NCBI GenBank assembly: GCA_023055355.1
Contig: JALJCS010000034.1
Coordinates: forward strand, 2,122,001-2,186,000
Length of the DNA stretch: 64,000 bases
Source: Agelaius tricolor
Taxonomy: Eukaryota; Chordata; Aves; Passeriformes; Icteridae
Direction: 5' to 3'
Of the stretch, positions 24,990 to 36,782 are shown in pieces. Within the stretch, counting starts at the first letter, position 1. Every line of letters begins with the position of its first letter. The notes beneath the pieces were generated by a model. It saw nothing but the letters and a program-made list of their open reading frames with translations, was not told where the DNA came from and ran no database searches. Both the position numbers and the translations under genes were made by a program.

Positions 24990-25380
24990 ATCCTCCCTAC
25001 AAAAAGTTGCTGGGATTTGGCTGTCTAGAGTTCAATGATGGTGACGATGGTGTTGAGTGTTTAGGGGTTAGGATCAGGGGAAAGGCCAGGAAGACAGATG
25101 TCATGGTGGGAGTCTGTTATACACCATTCAGCCTGGGTGAAGAGGCACACGGGATATTCTACAAGCAGCTGGGAACAGTCCCACTCATGGGGGACTTCAG
25201 CTTGCCAGACATCTGCTAGAAATATAACAGAGAAAACAATTTAGGAGACGCCTGAGGTGTGTGGAAGGGAACTTCCCGATGCAGCTGGTAAGTGAGCTAA
25301 CCAGTGAAATTGCTCCACTGGACCTGCTGTCCTCCTGTTTTTTTCAAACCCTCTCTTTGGGGAATACATAAGTGAAGTAT
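24990..25380 (+). pseudogene. CR1 LINE ORF2 endonuclease-domain relic
   Basis: The frame at 25007-25219 reads VECLGVRIRGKARKTDVMVG, then VCYTPF and PLMGDFSLPDIC, followed by a stop. These are the conserved blocks of the CR1 ORF2 apurinic-like endonuclease (VGVCYRPP and LMGDFNLPDICW in typical copies). Further codons in shifted frame (RRRLRCVEGNF, QLVSELTS, LDLLSS) continue the same domain to about 25370. Most genomic CR1 copies retain only the 3' end, so an endonuclease fragment is less usual. The flanks from about 24830 may be additional CR1 sequence. Confidence 0.8.
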
Positions 25381-28300
25381 ACATTTCAGTGTCAGACAAC
25401 AGTTTTTAACTTGCCCCTGTTTAAAATACTTCTAGCTGTATAATCTACACACTAGTCACAATAGACCACAGGAACAAGTGACTGAAGACATGAGGGTGAA
25501 TGAAATGTAGGTGATTACTTGTAGTGGTTTCTAGGATTAGATTAGCCAGTCTGTTATGCAATGTCCTACACCATGTTCAAATTCCAATGCCTCAAATGTC
25601 CAAATATTTACATAGAAAGGTTTAATTGGTTCTGAAAATGCAGCACAGATACACCTAGCGTAGAAATCAGGAACCACATGCGCACTCAGTTAGGGCCAAA
25701 ATTTGTATGATGAAAGAGTTGTACTTTCCCTGCCTCTGGAAGTATTGTACAAGGGACGTACTGCATTTATCATGAGATACAAAGAGAGGCATTAACCAAA
25801 ATTTTAGATTCACGACTGTTTTAAAAACAATCTAAATCTCAGTTATCAAGACAGCTGAAAATCACTTGGATATTCAGTGATAGGATTAAAATGTTTAACT
25901 TTATTTATACAGGGAACAGGTCATGTCACCAAAAATAAGAAGTAAATTCTCTTTAGCAGGAGAAGCATAGAAGACAAATAGTGAGCAAATAGCACTGTGA
26001 ACAAAGGGGGACTCCTGTTTAAAACCTGATGTGAGTGACTATGACAGCTTGCAGAGCTTTTTGCTGCCTGAGAGAGACAAGCTCTGAGGCACCTCCAGAG
26101 GACACAAGGGGATCACTGGGGAAGGGTCCCTGTGCCCTGGCTTTGCATTCACACTCCTCATTTGCTTCTGGAGAGTGGATGGCAGGCAGGCTGCATCCTG
26201 GGAAAACAGGCCTTTGGTTTGACTCAGTGGGGGCTTCCTATTGCCCTCCTTTCCTGAAGATCTGACTGATGTGTTGGGGTCCAAGCTGATAAAAACAGGC
26301 TCAGAATGCCTGCCCTCGAGATACGGGGGCAAAAAGAGTGAGTGCATCAGTCCGGATAGGTAATCTCCCATGCCTGAAAACCTCCTAGGAGAAGCACTTG
26401 GACAAAATGAAAATTGGAGGAAGAATAAGCCCATACATTTCATTATGGACAAATTCTGACAAATTATTCCTTTTGTGACAAGATAAAAAGTCTAAATTAT
26501 ACAGGAGAAGCAGTAGCTGTCACATCATCCTGACTTCAGTAAGATTTTTGACATCCTGTCCTGTAAAATTAATATAAGCAAGCAAGAAATCAGTCAGCAT
26601 GAGGGGGCACAATCTGTGCACCTGTGAGGTGGACTCAGGAGTGCTGCACAGAGAGGAACTTGTGTAATTGAAAGAAAGGAAAATGGGTAGGTCAGTCAGG
26701 ATTGCTCAAGCAGTTTCACTTTTGATGCAGCTATCAAATGAAAACTCTGCTCACTAAACCTGAGGCAGTATTAAACAGAAGGAATGAAATGTTCTGGAAG
26801 GGAAAAGCAGACCACAAAATAACACTGAAAAACTTTTTCATGCATTTGCCACAGGATCCTCCCTTTGCTGTGCACCTTCCTTGCATGTCCTAGGCCAACT
26901 TCCTGTAAGGTTTTTCAGTACACTGGACATTTTGAAGAGAACACTAATAAAATATCTGCTAGGTATGGTTTAGGCATATGTGCTCACACTTTAGGGCAGA
27001 AGAATGGACTAGACATTGTCAAAAATCCTTTACAACTCAGTTTTTGATCTATTTGAACAAAGGTAACTCCCAAATTGTATTATATGTACAACTGGAACTG
27101 AAAATTCCATATAAACACTAGAACGTATAAACAACACAAAATCACAATGATGGCCATAAAAACAGCTTTTCTCTTTCTTAAGTGGGGAAGTAGTTATTTT
27201 TAAATTATCAGATAAAATATATTAATATGTCTAGTACTTCTAAACCCTCAAGTTATGCTACCTGTCCCTCAGGAATCACACAGTGGCCATTTATATTTCT
27301 AAAGAAGCCTTGAGAAGTTCACTAGTTTCATATATTCACCTTGCTCCTGAGAAATGTAAAGATTAGCCCAAACTCATTTTAAGCTAAACTTCCTACTTCA
27401 GCCAGAGCACAGAGGATTTGATTTTAAGTTGCTGAATAAAGATTTGTTAACTGAGATGACTGGCAGTGAAAAAGGCTGCCAAGCCCTTGTAGTTTAGGAG
27501 AATAAGAACTCACACCATCATCAGTTTCAGTTCACTTTTTCATACATTCAGTGCAAAGGCTTAGTTCTTCCCCCTTGCCAAAGACAAGATGGATCTCTTG
27601 CTCCTCTGGAATGCCAGAAGACTGTGTTTATCTGATTCTTAGGTCTAAGCTTCTATTGATAGGTGTATGAGAGTAGGGTAGAATTGATTTCATACAGTCA
27701 CCCAGAAATGAAACAAGTAAACATGCAATTTTACAGACCATTACATTTTCAACTCTGCAGAGAATATAATAATGTGTTGAGCATCTTTCATCTATTATTT
27801 TAATACACATGAACTTTGATCATAGCGGCAAAAAGTTTTGGCTTACTGTGTTTGCCTAGTTTGGCCAATGTTGCAGCAGCAATTTAAAGGGCTGCTGCTT
27901 CATTACACTCTGGCTAGGATACAGCCCAGAAGTTTACCTTTGATTTTTCTCTATTTGGAACAATCTGGAGCAGATTTCAAAGCCCACTGAAGAGCAACAA
28001 GAACATCAAGTCATGTATCAGAGATACTTAGGTTTATCAGCATTAGGAAACGCTGTTTGCACCTGCAAGCCAGCCCCGTGCTGGACATTCATAGAGACAG
28101 TTCACAGAAGCTGCTCACTGGACAGGTGGAGCTCAATGGAAATCCTGACCATAAACACTTGGCTGTTTTTGGAGCACATGAAGTACACACAGATAAATCA
28201 TCAGGGAGACAGAGAGGACTGGAAATGTGCTGTACAGTTCTCCAGCTCCTTGCTACTGCATGATTTCCTACAAAGAATTTTAGTCACCTAGGCCAGGCAG

Positions 28301-31300
28301 TCATGAGGCAGAGGATGGGAGAGATCAGAGTGAGCAGGGGGGGTTAGGGGGGGTTAAAAATGGGGCATCTCCATTCCTATGCATGTTGAACATTTCTGTG
28401 TCCCTTGTGGCCCCAGTGAAAGCAAAGGCACAGCATTCAGAGGAAGCTGCTGCTCTGAATAACAGGTGCTCTGGGGAGAGGTGAAAAGTAACAGATGGGG
28501 AACTGGTCTGAGGACAATGAACTACTGCAAAGCCCAGGTCTGAGGTGAAAAATGACCAATTATTTGGTAAATTTCAAACCACCACCTTTTCATCAACTAG
28601 TCAAAATTTTGCCAGCTCCCAGAGCATTCACTCTTTCTGTACATAGTGTGCCATATATTAAGATTACCTACAGAAAGCACATTGATTTTTTTTTAATGTA
28701 AAGGAGTGATATTGTGGGGTGTGGTGGGAGTTCAGTATTCCACAAGTGTCATAATATATTTTCATATATTCTCTTTATATACCCTAGACGTCTGAAAGCA
28801 GTGTGACAAAACTAAAGACAACTTGGAATTTGGTATGACTCCTAATTTAAACTAGTTGGATAAATCCCTTTCCTTTCTTTTGGCTAAATGCACTGTGTTG
28901 TGCAGTGTCTCTTAAATTTTTAGATTTAGAATACATTCTGTGTACGTGGTAGCTAAATATCTTGCTTTCTCTGTTTATACAGAAATTAGTTTTCAAGAAG
29001 GGTTTTATACTTCTGTCACAAAAGCTCTGATCCTTAAAGAGATATTTGTATGACAGCATAAAGCATAAGACAAGAAATTTGATACAAATGTCACAGTTAT
29101 TTTACTTCAATATTAAAGAAGAAAATAAAGGAAACTATCTTGATGGAATGCACATCATTACTCAGTTGCATTCCTCTTTCATCTCTCCAGTTTATTAACC
29201 TCTCTCATGTTGTTCTTTCTCGTAGGACTTCTTTGCATCCTCATACAAGTTAGGATCAAATTTTCCTGTGTTCCTTAAAGCTTCAACTACAAATGGTGAA
29301 GTGAGCCACAAAGCAGACTGCTAACCTCAGAAAGGGTGTCTACATGGATTGAGACTGAGAGATTTTGGGAACATTTGTTAGCTAAGAGGAAAGGAATCCA
29401 CCCCCCCCGTCTCCCAAGAGACTCAGTTTGATTATTATAATGTAAAATTTTGACCCTTCAACTTGCTGTTCTGGAATTTCAGTTGAGAAACACTTAGAAA
29501 ATGCTTGTCTAGAAAAAAAAAAATGACTGACACATGTTTTGGATGTTGTGCTTTATACTGCATAAAGGTGCTGCTTTCAGGGGAGGATTATGAGCTACAG
29601 GTCCTGGTTGGAGGCAGTACCAGTGCAGCCAAGGGCATTTAAACCCTCAAAGGCTCTTGCCAGCCCTGCCACTCAGCTAATTTAGGCATTGCTCTGTTCA
29701 GCATGAGCAACCTACCAGGGAAATGTGCCTGCTTCCCCAAGGCACTGCTGTGGGCTCCAGCCAGCCAGTGCAGAAGGTGTCCAGTCATCTCGGGTCAAGT
29801 AGCACAGCGCCTCATTTCATACAAGCACTTGAGTTCTGTTCCTGTAGGAGCTACCTTGGAGTGCAAGGATTGGAGTCATCAACGATTTTGTGGATTTGGC
29901 ATGTAGTTCCCTGCATCAGAGAGTGTGAACTGCAAGAGCTTTGTGGTCTGGCTGCTCCACTCAAGTCTGATTAACAGAGAGAAATAACACAAGTATAATT
30001 TGAGAGAACCTCTATAGTGAAGGGATTCCTTTTGGGATGTTAGCCAGCTTGTTTTTATTTATAGTGAACTTTAATCAATTTGTTTTATAATTAATTTATA
30101 TGTAGAATCTTCCTATAATGCAATTTGAAGAGCAACTTTCTTAGGAAAAATGTTGGCTGAAATACTGCAAATATTTTGTTTAAATAGAGTAGAACTTGCC
30201 CACGTGGAACTTAAGATTATATGCTCCTAACATAACTCCAACAAAGAGCTGCACATTTCTCTGTGTTAGCTTTTTTTCACAGATTCAGAAACATTTTACA
30301 CATTTTATGCATTAAATGCCTTTCCCTTTGCTTTGCTTTTGCTGACTTAGCAACTGACCTGGTTTTGCCCGGAAACACTGTTTCTTTAAATAGGAATAGC
30401 TCATTCTTAGTGGCAATAAATTATAACACACCAGAAATACTGTGCATGCTTCTGAAAGGCGTAATAACAATGTCTCTCCAGATGTGCCTAGAAATTAAAC
30501 ACTGGTTTTGCAATGCCAGTTTTTAATAAGCAGTCTGAAGAGTCTATAATTTAGGAAACATTACAAAATTTAGTATGAAAAAAGGAGAGACAGATTATAG
30601 CCCTGGAGGAGCCATGAAGCAGAAGTTGCCTAGATTTTCAGAGGATACACATTCCCACCTAGTACCATGTTTAGTACATTACATGTTCTATGACAGGAGT
30701 AACTGCTCCATAGAACTATTTCAGTCCTGAATATTGGTATGTGTGGTTACAGCACTGGTGCAGAACAGATACCAAATTCAGTTGTGTGTGAACACAATAA
30801 TTTCCAGAAATGCACCTTCCTACCTTATCTAGAAGACAGATCTGCAGGGTTTCTGTAGATGCATATATTAGAAATAATTATAAGTTATTTTGCTTTTAAT
30901 AGTCTGAGAATAATTTCTGCTATAAATAAACACCTTGGTATGGCTAGTAGCAAGCAGATGGTTATAAAATGTCTCCTGTGTAATTAGGGAGCACATTTTT
31001 GTGTAATTAAGAAAAAGAATGAGAGTTAAATTTTGAGGGACTGCTGGAGGTATTGCCACCCTACTGTAATATAATGTATAGTGACATCTGCATTACCTTT
31101 TTATACAAATAATGTCATTTTTAGGAATAGTTTTTATATTAAGCTAGAAATATATTCTAAACTTCAGAAAGGCCAGCAAAACAGTGCTTAAAAAAAGAAC
31201 AAATCCAGAGAGATCATTAAAAAAAACTCTTTATATGCAATGATTCCATTTTGCTGTGTTCAAAGGAAATTGTTGGGAAAAGGAAATTGTTCTTTCCCTA

Positions 31301-34069
31301 TTCTCACAGAATTAGTTAATACCTCAGTCTTTGTGTGCTTGTTTTTGTCCGTTTGCTTATAAATTTCTCCTAGTTTAGAAAATTCTGTCAAATTTAGCAT
31401 AGCAAAATTATCACATCAAAAAGAAAAAAATGGAAAACACTCAATTTTCTTTCAGATTTAAACAGTGGAAAATATGAGACACCTTGGGATCCAAGTCCAA
31501 ATACATACATGTAATTACACATATACTTGATATTATTTACTCTCACTCTTTAAGGTGGAGTGAGCTGAAGAATCAGGTATTTATGACCACAGTTGTTTGA
31601 ATATAAGTGCTCTTATCACAAGACAGTTGATAAACGGATATGTTCCTTTGGTTTAAATATTTATCCAAGCTGATGTTTTTCCTGCAATGTTGGTACTTTT
31701 CATAATCTGTCATTAGCCGTGGAAAGTCTGTATTTTTATTTTCGCTTTCAAATCCTTCCCGGTTTCTAACAGCTGCCAGGTGAAGCAGATTTCATCTCTC
31801 ATGTCTGTCTGTCTGCTTAAAAGCTGATATTCACAGCCTGCATTGAGGCAAAGTACCAGGAGCACAGGTAGCTGCCTTTCTGGAGGCACACATAAGGTAT
31901 TGTGTGAGAGAGCCAAGAGTCCCTGACAAGCACGGAATTGTGAGTTCTGCTTTTTCTTTTTTTTTATTTTTATTTTTGTTCTTTGCAGTAGCAGTGACGG
32001 CAAGTCTGAACCCATGCAGGAGGTGATTAATGTGGCAGCATTTCATTCCAGTGCCTTCTCTGCAGAATGGATGCTGGACCCAAATGTTGGACCTCAGGAC
32101 ACCAGGGTGCTAAGAAATGGCAGAAAGCTGTGCCACATAAAGCATTTTTAATGTAGCCACCTGTAACTACTCTCTGCAAACATTCAGTCCCAGCTGTTGA
32201 AGACACAGAAGTCTTGTTTATGTTCATAAACAGATTTTTAGGAATCTTTCTGTAATAGAATGTGCCAGCACAGTGAACTAACTGGTATTGTTTTATAAGT
32301 AGTGTTCCTGAAAACAACATTATTTCACTGAGAAACAAGAAGGAAATGCCCAGCTCCAGAAACTCATCTCTTCTTCAGTAAGGAGTCAGAGTAATTTCTA
32401 AAACCCTGTAATTTAGCTGCAGAATATTTTTACCACCTCTCAGTGTGACATGCACAGAATAACATCCAGCACCCAGAACAGCACAGCCGAGGAGATAAAA
32501 AAGATTGCACAGAGATCAAGAACTGTTTTCACTGTTGCCTCTCAAATGCATGAACCTTACATAGGTAAGTGATGGTTGCTGGAAACCTGACAGTACTCCT
32601 GGGGAGCTGCTAAGCCTCATCTTCAAGACATTCAAGTTTATCTCAAAGAACAAAAGCTTTTTTATGATGAGGTGTCTAGGCAGGACTTTAGGTGTACAGC
32701 TGCCATTCTCAGTGATTATTATAGACACTAAACCTCCACTTTTCTTTACAGCTAGAAATCCACAACTTTGGATTTCAATGCAATTTGTAAATTAATCTTT
32801 TCGGCTCCATTACAAGGATACTCTTCTGCTGGCCTATGCCACCTCCCTACCCTGTTGTTCCACAGAGAGCCAGATGGAGAAGCCTTTTGAAGAAGCTCTT
32901 CTCTGTCCTCATCATCTTCTTCCATGGCTTCTTGGTGCTGTCCTGAAAGGCCGCTGCATTTTCCCACCTAAGGCAGCTGCACCAGTAAAAAACCCACTGC
33001 TCTGGCTGGAAAGAGGAGGAGTCACAGCACAAAGCCACAGTGCCTGCTACCGAGGCAGGCAGCTCTGGCCAGCCCTGGTCAGGAAGTTGCACTCGGGGTT
33101 GCACTACAAGGTGCAGCGAAAAGGGCACAAGCTGGAAGAGTTCCCCTTTAGGGAATGCTAAACCAGAATGTCCAGGAAGGTCCATGCTTCAGATAGCAAT
33201 CAGGCAGCTGCCTTTCGTGTTTGGCACTGCCTTCTAAATTGTGGGCATGTGTATTTCCCCACAGTTCTTTTTGCCTTGTTTTGTTTAGGGTTTTTTCCTC
33301 CAAGTTTGAAAGTTGCTAGGAAACAGCAGCAGGAAATCCCTACAGTCTGCTCTTTGTCCTGAGAGTAACTTCCACCTTATTAGGTACAAATTTATTTATG
33401 TAACAACTGAAAGTAAAACAGAATGGAGGAGGGGGTGGAGCATTTGCTGGTGTCACTTGTGCAAACCTTATCCTAACTTCTGTGTTGTGTCGACTTGCTG
33501 CTCAGCACTCCGAGACTTGTGAGTATTTCACAACTTTTGACATCCTCTTGTTTACTTTTTTCCTTCATTAGAAAGATGAGGGAACTTAGAGCTTAGCTTC
33601 AAATTATTAAATGCTTTTTAAAACTGTCTAATAGGATTTCTTATTAAATACATAGTTTAAGTACTGTATTTAACCTTGCACTTGGCACCTGTTTCTCTAT
33701 TTCTGCTGTGTTAGAGAAATCAGCAATTAGAGAAAACTGGTGCTAGCTCATGAAAATTTGTCATTGTTTGCTAACAAATTCACTCAGCAAAAATGAGGAG
33801 AAAACAAAGCTACTGCTCTGAGCCTGGTTAATATAGCAAGGACAGAGGCAAAAATCTGGGGGAAAAGTTATTTACTTCTTAGTGTATACGGTTGAAAGAG
33901 CATTAAATGCAGGCAGAGAACAGAAAATTTGCAGACAGTGGAATCTTGCTGAAAACAGTGACAGGGTTTCTGTAGATGATAGAAGTGTTCTATGGAGATT
34001 CTACTCAGTAGCAAACAAGAGTAAACATATGCACTGGTGAGTCTTGTTAAAAATAACACTTTCTACCTA
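25381..34069. other. Intergenic sequence without a supported gene
   Basis: Short frames only. A G-rich motif at 28337-28365 and a short C run near 29401 are the only structured items. AT content is high throughout. Confidence 0.6.
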
Positions 34070-34110
34070 GTCATAGACTCATAGATTCATATAGGTTGGA
34101 AAAGAAGGAA
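34070..34110 (-). mobile_element. CR1 LINE 3'-tip fragment, antisense
   Basis: The string tcatagactcatagattcat followed by ataggttggaa is the reverse complement of a CR1 3' tail. Only about 40 bases are recognisable. Confidence 0.55.
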
Positions 34111-34335
34111 AGATGTGGGGAACAGAAACTTTTCACAGATTGTATTGTCACAACCTGCAAAATTATATCTGTATAAGTCAAATAGGAAATTCTCCTTCCT
34201 GTGCACAATCACTATCTTGCAATTCCTTCTGCGTAGAGAAGATATTTTTAGGCAACTTACTTTTAAGAGAGTCTTATACTGTGGAAAAAACTCCTGATGA
34301 TAATTATCACAGCATGTTTGGCTATATTTTCCAAG

Positions 34336-34409
34336 TAGTACATAGTACATAGTACATAGTACATAGTACATAGTACATAGTACATAGTACACAGTACATA
34401 GTACATAGT
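34336..34409. repeat. Seven-base minisatellite (TAGTACA)n
   Basis: About ten and a half head-to-tail copies of TAGTACA occupy 74 bases. One copy, around 34386-34392, has a T to C change (cagtaca). Each unit contains the palindrome GTAC, so single strands could fold on themselves. It lies about 230 bases to the right of a CR1 tip. Confidence 0.95.
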
Positions 34410-34689
34410 GAAGTGCTTCCTTTGTCTCTCCTTTGTCTCTCAGGATGTTTAGTTCTATTTACAGTTACAGATTAATTTGGCATGTACCAGTTAAATGGAA
34501 ACATACCACTTAGTTATTTTGTCTTGGAAAAAGATAATTATAGATTAACATAGTCTAAACAAACAATATTTATAGCTCAATAGAGGTGTTAAATTTGGGA
34601 GTCTACTGGGCTGTTCGAAGCTTAGAGTATGCCTTTATATCTGTGCCCTGCTCTGCACCAGCACCAGAGGGCAGCCCCTGGTACAGGGC

Positions 34690-35707
34690 CAGGCTCTGGG
34701 AATGGGGATATCCAGGGATGTGTGAGAGACAAACTGCTGGAATTGCATCCCCAGACAGGCCCTGCATGAAACACAGAAGGCAGCCAGTCACCAATGGTGT
34801 TGTCCAGGGCTCAGTGCTGGGGCCAGCCCTGTTCAGTATCTTTATCCATGATCTGGATAAAGGCGTCAAGTACAGCCTCAGTCAGTTTGCAGATGACAAG
34901 TTGGGTGGGAGTGCTGATCTCCAGGAGGGTAGGAAGGCTCTGCAGTGATCTGGACAGGCTGGATCGAGGGACCGAGGACAACTGTTTGAGTTTCAACAAG
35001 GCCAAGTGCCAAAGTTCAACCCCATGCAATGCTGCAGACCTGGGGCAGAGGGGCTGGAAAGCTGCCTGGTGGAAAAGGACCTAGGGGTGCTGGTTGAGAG
35101 CAGCTGAGCATGAGCCAGCTGTGCCCAGGTGGCCAAGAAGGCCAGTGGCATCCTGGCCTGGATCAGCCATAGTGTGGCCAGCAGGAGCAGGGCAGGGATT
35201 GTCCCCCTGTACTCAGCACTGGTGAGGCCACACCTCAAGTGCTGTGTTCAGTTCTGGGCCCCTCACTGCAAGAAAGACACTGAGGTGCTGGAGGGTGTCC
35301 AGAGAAGGGCAGTGGAGCTGGGAAAGAGTCTGGAGCTGCTCCTATAAAGAGCAGCTGAGGGAGCTGGGGGTATTTAGTTTGGAGAAATAGAGGCCTGGGC
35401 ATGACCCTATCACTCTCTACAAGTCCCTGAAATGGGGTTGTAGCAAGGTGGAGATTGATCTTTTTTCCCCAAGTAACAAGTGATAAGACAAGACAAAACA
35501 GCCCCAGGTTGTGCTAGGGAAGGTTCAGATTGAGTAATAGAAAAAGTTTCTTCACCTAGAGTGCTCAAGCACTGGAACAGGCTGTCCAGAGAAGTGGTAG
35601 AGTTGCCAATACAGAAGATCTTTAAAGGACACTTAGGTGTGGTGCTCAGGTTACTGTCTGGACTCAATGATCTTAAAGGTCTTTTCCAACCTAAACAATT
35701 CTATGAT
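34690..35707 (+). pseudogene. CR1 LINE with ORF2 reverse-transcriptase relic
   Basis: This sense CR1 copy retains about 1 kb. In frame one finds [20 protein letters not shown] (reverse-transcriptase motif B region), then [12 protein letters not shown], where FADD is the polymerase active-site box. A shifted frame follows with [20 protein letters not shown] and [20 protein letters not shown]. The end reads ttccaacctaaacaattcta. Stops (for example at about 34948) and frameshifts make it non-functional. The two catalytic aspartates of the active-site box survive, but the protein is broken around them. Confidence 0.92.
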
Positions 35708-35769
35708 GTCATTATGGATGCATTATGTCTTGCTGTCATTATGAATGTGTGAATTCTCTGGGAAAAATA

Positions 35770-36177
35770 AGATTATGGTCAGATCCTGAGGAGACCAAAG
35801 GACCCTGTGGGATTCAATGTGAATCAAGCAAAAGTTGTTTATTGTCCTTCTAAACATTGTTTATCTTTACTTCTTATCTTGGTCTCCCCAGTCACACATT
35901 CTTTAATTGGTAGCTCTGCTTTGTCCATGCATCTCTTGATTGGTAGCTCTACTTTGTCCACAAAGCAAGCAAGCATCTCTTTCTTATTCTAGTTGGTAGA
36001 TGCTGTAAGCGTCATTTTACTCGGGTTGACACCCCTTTGTCTGTCAACTTTTCTGCTTCTTCTTTCTTCTTGCAACATCAGCTTTTTTATCCACAAAGGT
36101 GACCTTGTTCTTTAGTTCCAGAAGTTTAGGCTGGTCCATTTAGTACATGTCCATTTTCCTGTAAATATGATCCTACA
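35770..36177 (-). mobile_element. Probable endogenous retrovirus LTR
   Basis: On the minus strand the segment begins TGTAGGATCA and ends with an AATAAA (plus TTTATT at 35838-35843) followed within 80 bases by tttggtctcctcaggatctg, an arrangement typical of an LTR R/U5 end. It directly follows a CR1 relic. A 33-bp tandem duplication lies inside it. I found no clear target duplication, so the ends are approximate and the family is not identified. Confidence 0.4.
35906..35962. repeat. 33-bp tandem duplication inside a probable LTR
   Basis: attggtagctctgctttgtc occurs at 35906 and again at 35939 with one base changed. The unit is 33 bp and the second copy is incomplete. Duplicated blocks of this size are common in the U3 of retroviral LTRs. 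Confidence 0.8.
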
Positions 36178-36735
36178 AGATCCATTCTGAGGCTGCCTAG
36201 GAGTTCACTGAAAATAGAGAAGGATCACAGGGGACAGAGGTACAGGCTGATGGAGAACAGTTGGGAAGTATGGATAATATAATGCTAGATTTTTTTTCTC
36301 ATGAGTGAAAAGTTAATCCTCAGCTTCCAGCATCCTTCACGCCATGGCAGTGATATATTTGACACAAATCTCCTGGTGTCAGGTTCAGGGTTCTGCCAGA
36401 ACAACGTTTCCCTTTCTGTGCTCAGGGTTCATCTCCTGCTAGCGCAGCAGGGAGAAAGGCAGTGTGGAGCAGCTGGCTGTGAGACATTCCATCCTATCCA
36501 AACAGTGGGGTTTGTGACCCGCAGTGGGGGTCCCTGCTGCTGCTTGCAGGGATCAGGGAAGCGCAGCAGCCCATGCACAGTTTCTGGAACAAGCTTGTTA
36601 GTCTGCGCAAAAGTACAGATTTTATTCCTCCTGCTTCTTTTGCTTTTTTCCATGACTCAGTCTTGTTGCTACACTCTCTATTTCAACACTGCACCATCTA
36701 GGAGCTAAAACCCAGGAGAGCGAATACTCATGCAT

Positions 36736-36740
<5 letters not shown>

Positions 36741-36781
<41 letters not shown>
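36741..36781. repeat. Homopolymer of 41 T
   Basis: An uninterrupted T run of 41 bases. It could be the poly(A) tail of a minus-strand retrotransposed copy lying to its right, but I recognise no parent sequence there. The length is likely polymorphic or affected by sequencing. Confidence 0.95.

Positions 36782-36782
<1 letters not shown>

Noticed and set aside
34336..34409. Considered as a CRISPR-like array
   Set aside because: Direct 7-bp repeats with no spacers, in a vertebrate genome; it is a minisatellite.
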